From Dialister sp. UBA734 (GTDB lineage: Bacteria; Bacillota; Negativicutes; Veillonellales; Dialisteraceae): a stretch of DNA of 5,591 bases. A program made the translations under genes and the position numbers. The stretch's first letter is position 1. Every line of letters starts with the position of its first letter. Below are positions 1 through 4,795 of the stretch, piece after piece. Location: assembly GCA_002297935.1 (NCBI GenBank), contig DBLC01000003.1:1-5591 (forward strand). Reading direction: 5' to 3'. The notes under the pieces are model-generated. The model was given only the letters and a program-made list of their open reading frames with translations, was not told the origin of the DNA and ran no database searches.

Positions 1-60
1 CCTAATCCCTAAGGCCTAGCCACTAGCTACCAGTCACCAGTCACTAGTCACCAGTCACCG
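1..60 (+). repeat. Degenerate 7-bp tandem array, entering the M22 gene end
   Basis: The 60 bases split without remainder into eight heptamers plus four bases: CCTAATC, CCTAAGG, CCTAGCC, ACTAGCT, ACCAGTC, ACCAGTC, ACTAGTC, ACCAGTC, ACCG. The consensus is about [AC]C[CT]A[GA][TC]C. Bases 44-60 are also the last codons and stop of the M22 gene on the minus strand. The array starts at the window edge and may continue. Confidence 0.85.
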
Positions 61-988
61 CTCTCATGTACGCCCCGAACGCATTCCCCGTAGCGTTGTC
101 ACTGCTATATCGTGGATCAGCAAAGTAGGGATGAAGGTGCAGGGTGTGACAAATTTCTTCTACTTTGCTGCGCAGATATCGATTGGCCATGACGCCACCT
201 ACAGCGATGAAAGGTCTGCCTTCGATGAAAGGATACGAAGTCAGTTCTTTTTCTAAGGCCCGACCAATATGGACCAGAACGCCTCTGGCGATGTCTTCTT
301 TCCGATACTGCCCGCTCTGGATATCCCGCTGGACTTTTGTTTCTGGTCCAGAGAAGCTGAAGGCTCCTTTCACGGAAGAGCGAGGAATTTTGTAGGAATC
401 ATTTCCTTTTTCTGCCAAAGGTTCCAACCATTTCCCACAAGGAAACGGAAGACCCAGGGCCACGCCGACTCGATCAATGAATTGGCCGGCGGTGATGTCT
501 TTGGATGTCAGCAGTTCTTTGATATCCATGCCCTCTTCCTGCCATTCGCAAGACAGCACATCCTGGGTGCCACCGGACATGTGCATCATGTAGAACGGCT
601 GTCCCCACAAGGACGGGGCGTCCCACAGGGCAGCCATGGCGTGATTTTCCTGATGGCTGAAGAAATACAAGGGAATATGAAGAGAAGATGACAGACTTTC
701 TGCAATGCCTTTTCCAACAAGAAAGGCGGGCATGTACGAATCTGCCCGCCTCCGTGGAAATGCTGAAACACCGATGCCTTCCAGTCCTTCCAGCAAAGGA
801 GAAAGTCTCTCAAGAAGCACGGGAAGGTTCTTCACATGTTGAAACACCATGTTGGACTGGGACAATCCCCGATTTCCTTCTTTCACTGTCAGAACGATTC
901 TTTCTTCTCCCAAAAGTCCCTTGGATGAATCATACACCGCTGCCGATGTGGTATAGCAGCTGGTATCAATACCAAGAAACCGGCTCAT
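44..988 (-). CDS. TsaD/Kae1-like M22 family protein (divergent paralogue)
   Basis: This 314-residue protein has the ASKHA-fold layout of TsaD/Kae1. Visible motifs are GIDTSCYTTS (6-15), the metal-site HxxxH as HQENH (112-116), SGGTQD (138-143), AGQFIDRVG (167-175), FSFSGPET (210-217), GGVMANRYLR (264-273) and SDNATG (296-301), whose Asp297 matches the third metal ligand of TsaD. The canonical SGGHT is changed: the His after SGG is missing, and overall similarity to true TsaD is weak. Family knowledge: TsaD makes the tRNA t6A modification with TsaB and TsaE, and old names call it glycoprotease. I infer a TsaD paralogue of unknown function, with canonical tsaD elsewhere in the genome. The start is supported by AAGGAG 7 nt upstream of ATG. 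It is the last visible gene of the asp23-nusB operon. Its final residues VTGD and TAG stop are encoded inside a 7-bp repeat array. Confidence 0.85.
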   Translation of the reverse strand: MSRFLGIDTSCYTTSAAVYDSSKGLLGEERIVLTVKEGNRGLSQSNMVFQHVKNLPVLLERLSPLLEGLEGIGVSAFPRRRADSYMPAFLVGKGIAESLSSSLHIPLYFFSHQENHAMAALWDAPSLWGQPFYMMHMSGGTQDVLSCEWQEEGMDIKELLTSKDITAGQFIDRVGVALGLPFPCGKWLEPLAEKGNDSYKIPRSSVKGAFSFSGPETKVQRDIQSGQYRKEDIARGVLVHIGRALEKELTSYPFIEGRPFIAVGGVMANRYLRSKVEEICHTLHLHPYFADPRYSSDNATGNAFGAYMRAVTGD

Positions 989-1036
989 TATGTTACTCCT
1001 TCTTAAGCAATTTTGGAATAAACGTAAAATTGTGTT

Positions 1037-1090
1037 GGTAACTGGTGACTAGGAACCCCCCAGTCACGAGTCACCAGTCTACCAGTCACT
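1037..1090. repeat. Inverted 7-bp repeat element between nusB and M22 gene
   Basis: Left arm 1037-1050 (GGTAACTGGTGACT) faces right arm 1062-1075 (AGTCACGAGTCACC), pairing at 12 of 14 positions, with an 11-nt loop AGGAACCCCCC. Further heptamers continue on the right to 1090. The loop begins AGGAA and ends CCC, like the element at 1504-1573. There is no T run, so it is not a standard terminator. It lies in the 111-nt gap of an operon. Confidence 0.8.
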
Positions 1091-1099
1091 AATACAACA

Positions 1100-1480
1100 C
1101 TATTGCAATGCTTTATCCAAAAGGCCGTTAATAAAACGGTAGGAGTTTTCCCCTCCGAAGGTTTTTGCCATTTCTACGGCTTCGTTGACGATGACTTTTT
1201 TATCGCTCTTATCGTCTAAGAAGTTGTATTCTGCAATGGCCAGACGAAGGATGTTTTTGTCTACCACATTGAGCTGCTGCAGGGACCAGTTTTTCAGATG
1301 ACTGGTAATGGTCGCATCCACGTCTTCATGGTTTTTCACTGCTGCAATCAATGCATCTGCAAATTCTTTGTCCTTATTGGTCAATTTGAGAAGGTCTGCG
1401 TCAATAGGTTCCGATTCCGGGTTCAATTCCTGGGAATACAGCACCTGCAATGCATATTCTCTCGCGCGTTTTCTACTCAT
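1100..1480 (-). CDS. nusB: Transcription antitermination factor NusB
   Basis: NusB is a small all-helical cytosolic protein that binds boxA RNA together with NusE (ribosomal protein S10) and promotes antitermination and correct folding of rRNA transcripts. The 126-residue product is close to the family's usual short length. The N-terminal signature is RKRAREYALQVLYSQE (3-18). The C-terminal signature is IVNEAVEMAKTFGGENSYRF (97-116), followed by INGLLDKAL. The ATG at 1480 has GAGAGG 6 nt upstream. It lies downstream of two asp23-like genes, as yqhY precedes nusB in Bacillus, and upstream of the M22 gene. Both flanks carry inverted 7-bp repeat arrays able to fold in the mRNA: one between asp23 and nusB, one between nusB and the M22 gene. 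These could set local mRNA stability, but that is inference. Confidence 0.95.
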   Translation of the reverse strand: MSRKRAREYALQVLYSQELNPESEPIDADLLKLTNKDKEFADALIAAVKNHEDVDATITSHLKNWSLQQLNVVDKNILRLAIAEYNFLDDKSDKKVIVNEAVEMAKTFGGENSYRFINGLLDKALQ

Positions 1481-1503
1481 ATTTGCCTCTCTTACTTATG
1501 AAA

Positions 1504-1573
1504 GTGACTGGTGACTCGTGACTGGTGACTAGGAATGCACTCCCAGTCACCAGTCACCAGTCACGAGTCACCA
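1504..1573. repeat. Long inverted 7-bp repeat hairpin between asp23-B and nusB
   Basis: Left arm 1504-1530 is four GGTGACT-type units and right arm 1545-1571 four AGTCACC-type units. The two 27-nt arms pair at 25 positions; both mismatches are at the variable seventh base of a unit. The loop (1531-1544) is AGGAATGCACTCCC. It starts one base after the asp23-B stop and ends 23 nt before the nusB ATG, leaving the nusB Shine-Dalgarno sequence free. It is a plausible RNase III substrate or stability element. Confidence 0.85.
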
Positions 1574-1909
1574 TTATTTCACTATTTCCGTAATGGTCAC
1601 ATCGATGGCACCGATGGGTTCCGATCGGCCTGAAGCGAAAATATTTTTCACCACCATCTGGATATACCGAGCCGTTTCATTGACCTGACATCCCTCATGG
1701 AAGGCCAACGATACATCCACTTTCACGCTACCATCTTTTCGACTGCGAATCAGAAGCCCCCGATGGCCTTTTTTGTACCCAAAGGCCTGACCAAGCCCTT
1801 GGATGAGGTACTGAAATCCATACTGGGTGAAATGGGAAACCTCGGGCATCGCAAGAAGGGCTTCTTCAATTTTCTGATACACTTCCTCTTCTGTCAGCAA
1901 TGGGCTCAT
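1574..1909 (-). CDS. Asp23/Gls24 (YloU-like) family protein B
   Basis: This 111-residue protein shows the Asp23/YloU pattern in weak form: an N-terminal helix (EEEVYQKIEEALLAMPEV), a beta-rich middle (HRGLLIRSRKDGSVKVDVSL, 49-68) and the typical end, a helix followed by a strand ending DVTITEIVK. No signal peptide or membrane segment is seen, so it should be cytosolic or membrane-peripheral. The family includes staphylococcal Asp23, which is tethered to the membrane by AmaP, and Bacillus YqhY, linked to fatty acid synthesis; the role of this copy is not known. Its ATG overlaps the stop of the preceding asp23-like gene as ATGA, so translation is probably coupled. AGGAG directly abuts this ATG, a poor spacing, while TTG codon 4 lies 9 nt beyond it. 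The true start could therefore be TTG at 1900. The stop is one base from a long repeat hairpin. Confidence 0.8.
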   Translation of the reverse strand: MSPLLTEEEVYQKIEEALLAMPEVSHFTQYGFQYLIQGLGQAFGYKKGHRGLLIRSRKDGSVKVDVSLAFHEGCQVNETARYIQMVVKNIFASGRSEPIGAIDVTITEIVK

Positions 1910-2271
1910 CTCCTGGTTTCTCCATCAAACACAATCCGTTCCACATTGACATTCACTGCATTCACCCGAAGGCCTGTGGAATCGCCCACCCCTTCTTTGA
2001 CCGCTTCCTGCAGTTTCAATGCGATCGCCGGTACCCGGTCCCCATGAGACACCGCGATATAGAGGTCGATCACGATCCCGCTGTCTTTCATGGACACCCG
2101 CACCCCTTCTGCATCTTCATCACTGATGACAGCAGAAATACCATGAGAGAAACGGTCATCCATGGCATACACACCAGGCGTGCGAAGGGCAATCCCCCGG
2201 GCAATCATGGCCACCACCTGGTCTGCGATGCGGATGGTGCCCAAGTCATTTTTTACTTCTGCTGTTTGCAT
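1906..2271 (-). CDS. Asp23/Gls24 (YqhY-like) family protein A
   Basis: This 121-residue protein is a typical Asp23/Gls24 (alkaline shock, YloU/YqhY) family member. The first half contains the family block GTIRIADQVVAMIARGIALR (11-30) followed by TPGVYAMDDRF. The second half contains GVRVSMKDSGIVIDLYIAVS, then the long helix IALKLQEAVKEGVG and the final strand VNAVNVNVERIVF. It has no membrane segment. In Bacillus the homologue yqhY sits between accBC and nusB and affects fatty acid synthesis; here the acc genes are absent and a second Asp23-like gene follows with a 4-nt ATGA overlap. The ATG at 2271 is preceded by AGGGAG at about 8 nt. It is the first gene after a 700-bp repeat-rich gap, so a promoter should lie in 2272-2400, but I see no convincing -35/-10 pair there. 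Confidence 0.9.
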   Translation of the reverse strand: MQTAEVKNDLGTIRIADQVVAMIARGIALRTPGVYAMDDRFSHGISAVISDEDAEGVRVSMKDSGIVIDLYIAVSHGDRVPAIALKLQEAVKEGVGDSTGLRVNAVNVNVERIVFDGETRR

Positions 2272-2329
2272 AGTTTTTCTCCCTATCGCTAGTGCGTCAT
2301 TGGATATGAAAAGGATATTGGTATTTTGT

Positions 2330-2357
2330 AGCTAGGGATTGGGGGCTAGGCCTTAGG
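2330..2357 (-). repeat. Minus-oriented 7-bp array at the asp23 side of the gap
   Basis: Read on the minus strand this is CCTAAGG, CCTAGCC, CCCAATC, CCTAGCT, four exact heptamers of the same family as 1-21. It faces the plus-oriented array at 2911-2976 across the repeat-rich gap. Confidence 0.75.
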
Positions 2358-2380
2358 AAATAAGAAATACGGATGTGTCA

Positions 2381-2508
2381 GTTAGAATTTCTTACTGCTA
2401 GGAGTGGGTAGTACCGGGTACGCTTGCGGTGTTCATAGCGAAGTATACCTCCTGCGCTGCCCCCTCAGCCTTCGGCAGCTCCCCCCGACAGGGGAGCCAA
2501 GACGCTAG
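2381..2508 (+). repeat. Dispersed repeat R1, copy A
   Basis: GTTAG...TACTGCTAGGAGTGGG, then a 50-bp middle with GTTCATAGCGAAGTATACC, then GCTGCCCCCTCAGCCTTCGGC and AGGGGAGCCAAGACGCTAG. It shares this order with copies at 2769, 5195 and 5492. It contains the small palindrome GTACCGGGTAC (2411-2421) and a CTCCCC/GGGGAG stem near 2480-2496. The last third resembles a hairpin repeat I know to be scattered through many gut Firmicute genomes. It is non-coding. Confidence 0.7.
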
Positions 2509-2560
2509 GAATAAATCCGCCAGTGCATCTCTATGAGCGAAAACAGAGTCATCGATTTAT

Positions 2561-2608
2561 CTCCCCCTTTGGGGGAGAACACAAGAGGGGGCACCTCTAA
2601 CGAGGTGC
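2561..2608. repeat. Pair of adjacent GC-rich hairpins
   Basis: Hairpin one is CTCCCCC-TTT-GGGGGAG (2561-2577). Hairpin two is GCACCTC-TAAC-GAGGTGC (2591-2597 with 2602-2608). Both stems are 7 bp and perfect. The surrounding 2509-2665 stretch has no gene and no other structure that I see. Confidence 0.6.
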
Positions 2609-2665
2609 ATTTCCTTGTTGAACAGCCCGCTCAGGTATTGCGTCAGTTAAGCCCTTATCGCTAGT

Positions 2666-2749
2666 GCTGCGAGATTTCTCCACTCTCCGACACATTGTGT
2701 TTCATTTCTTCTGTGTCATCAAGCACAAATACGACCGGTCGAAATGACA
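2666..2749 (+). repeat. Dispersed repeat R2, copy A
   Basis: It begins GCTGCGAGATTTCTCCACT and ends CGGTCGAAATGACA, with a more variable middle containing CAGCACAAAT-like sequence. The ends are an imperfect inverted pair (ATTTCTCC against GGTCGAAAT). A second copy at 5391-5477 has the same ends. Sequences with these ends are familiar from many bacterial genomes. It is followed after about 20 bp by R1 copy B. Confidence 0.65.
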
Positions 2750-2768
2750 AAAGAGCGGATTGCGTATA

Positions 2769-2880
2769 GTTAGCATTTCTTACCGCTAGGAGCGGGTAGT
2801 ACCGAGTACGCTTGCGATGTTCATGGCGAAGTATACCGCCTGCGCTACCCCCTCTTTCATTCTCCCCCGACGGGGGCGAT
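2769..2880 (+). repeat. Dispersed repeat R1, copy B
   Basis: GTTAGCATTTCTTACCGCTA then the R1 core through CCTGCGCTACCCCCTC (to about 2854). After that it departs from the other copies into a short CCCC-CGACG-GGGG hairpin. A minus-strand open frame across this copy and R2 is repeat-derived and not a gene. Confidence 0.7.
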
Positions 2881-2910
2881 ACAATCGATGAAACCGCTAC
2901 CGTCATATTT

Positions 2911-2976
2911 CCTAATCCCTAGGGCCTAGCCACTAATCCCTTATCCCTAAAATTTCCTAGTCACCAGTCACTAAAA
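2911..2976 (+). repeat. Plus-oriented 7-bp array at the efp side of the gap
   Basis: Units are CCTAATC, CCTAGGG, CCTAGCC, ACTAATC, CCTTATC, CCTAAAA, a 3-bp break, then CCTAGTC, ACCAGTC, ACTAAAA. It shows in one place both the CCTAATC-type and ACCAGTC-type units. Its first 25 bp nearly repeat positions 1-25. It runs into the T run of the efp terminator. Confidence 0.8.
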
Positions 2977-3008
2977 AAGGATAGGGGTGCTCTTTGAAGT
3001 GCACCCCT
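2973..3008 (-). terminator. Intrinsic terminator after efp
   Basis: On the minus strand an 8-bp stem, AGGGGTGC with GCACCCCT (arms 3001-3008 and 2983-2990), encloses a 10-nt loop. After four further bases comes a run of six T (2978-2973). It lies 27 nt past the efp stop and ends the pepP-efp transcript. The T run is shared with the end of a 7-bp repeat array. Confidence 0.8.
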
Positions 3009-3034
3009 TTCCCATCACGCATGACGCAGTTATA

Positions 3035-3595
3035 TTATTTTACACGTTCAATGTAAGCGCCGGTACGGGTATCGATGCGGAGCATTTCTCCTTCGTTAAT
3101 GAAGAGCGGAACGTTTACTACATAGCCAGTTTCCATGGTAGCTGGTTTGGAACCGCCGGTAGCTGTATCGCCGCGGATGCCTGGTTCGGTCTGTACTACT
3201 TTCAGTTCTACGGAATTCGGGATATCAACGCCGATGATGGTGCCGTTGAAGAATACCACGTTGCATTCCATTTCTTCTTTCAGGAAGTTGATCTTGTCGC
3301 CCAGCTGTTCTTTGTTCAGCATGATCTGTTCATAGGTTTCGGTATCCATGAAGCAGTAAGAACCGTCAGCTTCATAGAGGTACTGCATTGGTTTACGTTC
3401 TACAGTAGCTGGCTGCAGTTTAATGCCTGCGTTGAATTTACGTTCTACCACAGAGCCACTCTGCAGGTTTTTCAGTTTAGCACGAACAAAAGCTGCGCCT
3501 TTGCCTGGTTTTACGTGCAGGAATTCGATACACTGCCAAACCTGGCCGTCCAATTCAACGGTAATACCTGGGCGCAAATCATTACTAGAAATCAT
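3035..3595 (-). CDS. efp: Elongation factor P
   Basis: EF-P binds the ribosome between the P and E sites and relieves stalling at consecutive prolines. The 186-residue length is standard. Three beta-barrel domains are recognisable: an N-terminal KOW-like domain (about 1-62), a middle OB domain (about 65-127) and a C-terminal OB domain (about 130-186) with the conserved stretches GIRGDTATGGSKPATMETG and VPLFINEGEMLRIDTRTGAY. The tip loop is HVKPGKGAAFVR with Lys32 at the modified position. The PGKGAAF context resembles Bacillus EF-P, whose lysine carries a 5-aminopentanol group, more than a loop with arginine at the tip; the modifying enzyme is not in the window. AGGAGG lies 8 nt before the chosen ATG. 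The gene starts 15 nt after pepP, so the two are surely cotranscribed, and it is followed by an intrinsic terminator. Confidence 0.97.
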   Translation of the reverse strand: MISSNDLRPGITVELDGQVWQCIEFLHVKPGKGAAFVRAKLKNLQSGSVVERKFNAGIKLQPATVERKPMQYLYEADGSYCFMDTETYEQIMLNKEQLGDKINFLKEEMECNVVFFNGTIIGVDIPNSVELKVVQTEPGIRGDTATGGSKPATMETGYVVNVPLFINEGEMLRIDTRTGAYIERVK

Positions 3596-3597
3596 TT

Positions 3598-3609
3598 CAT
3601 TTTCCTCCT
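3598..3609 (-). promoter_or_regulatory. efp ribosome binding site with a nested ATG
   Basis: AGGAGG (3604-3609) follows the pepP stop almost directly. Two ATGs come after it. The first (3598-3600, only 3 nt away) opens a two-codon frame, ATG AAA TGA, whose stop overlaps the second ATG. The second, 8 nt from AGGAGG, starts EF-P and matches the family N-terminus. The first is probably unused because its spacing is too short. Confidence 0.6.
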
Positions 3610-3610
3610 G

Positions 3611-4687
3611 TTACACTCTTAAAAATTTCTTTGGGAATTTTGTCAAGATGGACAGACCATCTTTTTCTATTACAACCGTATCTTCGATACGGACTCCACC
3701 AACTCCGGGGATATAGACCCCTGGCTCCACCGTCTCGGTCATGCCGACCTGCAGGATCGATGCATCTCTAGGTGCCAAGACTGGAGATTCATGAATTTCC
3801 AGTCCCACACTATGACCAAGGGCATGGGTGAAATAAGTATCCAGTTCTCTCTCTTTCAAGAAATTTCTGGCTTCTTTATCTACATCACAGGCTTTCATTC
3901 CTGCTTTCATATAGTCTTCGATATGTTCGTTACATCCCAAAATGGAATCATAAATGAACCGCTGCCGGTCCGTAATGTCTCCCACCGCTACGGTACGGGT
4001 GATATCGGAATGATATCCCTTATAAATGGCACCGAAGTCAAAGGTGATGAGATCTCCCTCTTCGACAACCTTATCGGTAGCTGTGCCATGGGGGTACGCA
4101 GAACGCCACCCGGAGGCCACGATGGTATCAAAGGATTTTCCTTCCGAACCAGCTTCCAGCATGGCACTTTCCAGTACAGCACGCAGGTAGGCTTCGGTCA
4201 CACCGGCCTTGATATGGGGAATGGTTTTCTCAAATCCCACATCAGAAATACGGCACGCTTCCTTCAGCAGCTGTATTTCCTCTTCACTCTTGATTTGACG
4301 AAGTTTGTCCACTTCACAGAAATCAAAAGTCACGTCGGGCATCACTTCATCGAAGCCAAGGTACATCTTGTACGTCATGACCGACTCAATGCCCAGCCGT
4401 TTCACACCGTGCTTGGCTACCAGCTTTCCTACCGTTTCAGCCAGCTTCGGAATATAATTGATGACTTCAAAACCGACAGCTTCCTCTTTGGCCTGCTCTG
4501 TATACCGGCTGTCTGTCAACAGATAGCACGTATCAGCCGTCAAAAAGAGATAACTGTCAGACCCAGTAAAGCCAGAAAGATACCGGCAATTCTCATCCTT
4601 CTGAATGAAAAGTCCATCTACCTGACTGTCTTTCAGAAAATCTTGAAGTAAAGCTTTATCTAACAATGTATCACCGCTTTCTTTCAT
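3611..4687 (-). CDS. pepP: M24 family Xaa-Pro aminopeptidase
   Basis: This 358-residue metallopeptidase should release N-terminal residues preceding proline from peptides in the cytosol. An N-terminal creatinase-like domain (about 8-130, with RYLSGFTGSDSYLFL and LTDSRYTEQA) is followed by a pita-bread M24 domain (about 131-350). The five metal ligands are visible: Asp217 (TFDFGA), Asp228 (HSDITRT), His292 (ALGHSVG), Glu321 (VEPGVY) and Glu335 (RIEDTVV). His200 (YPHGTATD) and His299 fit the catalytic histidines. The size and the position directly before efp match yqhT-efp in Bacillus. The ATG at 4687 has no Shine-Dalgarno sequence, and the best promoter would start transcripts almost on it. 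An in-frame TTG at 4666 (codon 8) is preceded by GGTGAT and would give 351 residues. The N-terminus is thus uncertain; the function is not. Confidence 0.93.
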   Translation of the reverse strand: MKESGDTLLDKALLQDFLKDSQVDGLFIQKDENCRYLSGFTGSDSYLFLTADTCYLLTDSRYTEQAKEEAVGFEVINYIPKLAETVGKLVAKHGVKRLGIESVMTYKMYLGFDEVMPDVTFDFCEVDKLRQIKSEEEIQLLKEACRISDVGFEKTIPHIKAGVTEAYLRAVLESAMLEAGSEGKSFDTIVASGWRSAYPHGTATDKVVEEGDLITFDFGAIYKGYHSDITRTVAVGDITDRQRFIYDSILGCNEHIEDYMKAGMKACDVDKEARNFLKERELDTYFTHALGHSVGLEIHESPVLAPRDASILQVGMTETVEPGVYIPGVGGVRIEDTVVIEKDGLSILTKFPKKFLRV

Positions 4688-4745
4688 CTAAATAATGATA
4701 CCGTATTTTATTGATTTTGTCTATGAAAATTTGTGGACAGCCCAT
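4671..4745 (-). CDS. Candidate 24-residue small ORF upstream of pepP
   Basis: An ATG at 4745 with AGGAG 4 nt upstream (4750-4754) opens a 24-codon frame in the gap between the nucleotidyltransferase and pepP genes. It begins MGCPQIFIDKI, is basic at its end (DERKR), and stops at TGA 4671-4673. It runs out of frame over the annotated pepP start and ends 4 nt before the alternative TTG start of pepP, an arrangement that would suit translational coupling. It has no recognisable domain and no transmembrane segment. The pepP promoter lies inside it, so it could only be made from longer transcripts. It may be chance; the Shine-Dalgarno sequence and the placement of its stop are the only support. 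Confidence 0.25.
   Translation of the reverse strand: MGCPQIFIDKINKIRYHYLDERKR
4695..4723 (-). promoter_or_regulatory. Sigma-A-type promoter for pepP-efp
   Basis: On the minus strand TAGACA (4718-4723, five of six matches to TTGACA) is separated by exactly 17 AT-rich nt from TATCAT (4695-4700, five of six matches to TATAAT). The expected transcription start, about 7 nt after the -10 box, falls on or next to the pepP ATG at 4687. The mRNA would then be leaderless, or would use the TTG at 4666 with a leader of about 20 nt. No terminator separates it from the upstream gene, so read-through is also possible. Confidence 0.6.
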
Positions 4746-4795
4746 ACTTCTCCTGTGATATCTTAGCCATGCAATTATTTATCAGCCAGAATATT

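Noticed and set aside
1..25. Telomere-like CCTAATCCCTAA motif
   Set aside because: It resembles telomeric units only by chance; it grades into AGTCACC heptamers and also occurs at internal sites.
1..60. CRISPR-like array
   Set aside because: Units are 7 bp, contiguous and degenerate, with no spacers; they are simple tandem repeats.
1504..1573. Intrinsic terminator between asp23-B and nusB
   Set aside because: The stem is strong, but no T run follows on either strand and nusB has no separate promoter that I can see.
2272..2400. Promoter for the asp23 operon
   Set aside because: CTGACA and several AT-rich hexamers occur, but none pair at 16-18 nt with a credible -10 box.
2661..2906. Minus-strand open frame of 81 codons in the gap
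   Set aside because: It is built from R2, R1 copy B and hairpin sequence. Related repeat copies at 5391-5591 do not keep the frame, and no ribosome binding site is evident.
2987..3622. Plus-strand open frame of 211 codons
   Set aside because: It is antisense to efp over its full length, begins inside the terminator stem, and its aromatic-rich product resembles no family.
3791..4651. Plus-strand open frame of 286 codons
   Set aside because: It lies wholly antisense to the clearly identified aminopeptidase, has no Shine-Dalgarno support and no recognisable domain; it is a mirror of that gene's codon use.
4688..4795. HepT gene downstream of the nucleotidyltransferase
   Set aside because: The gap is far too short for a HEPN protein, and its one small frame has no RX4-6H motif.
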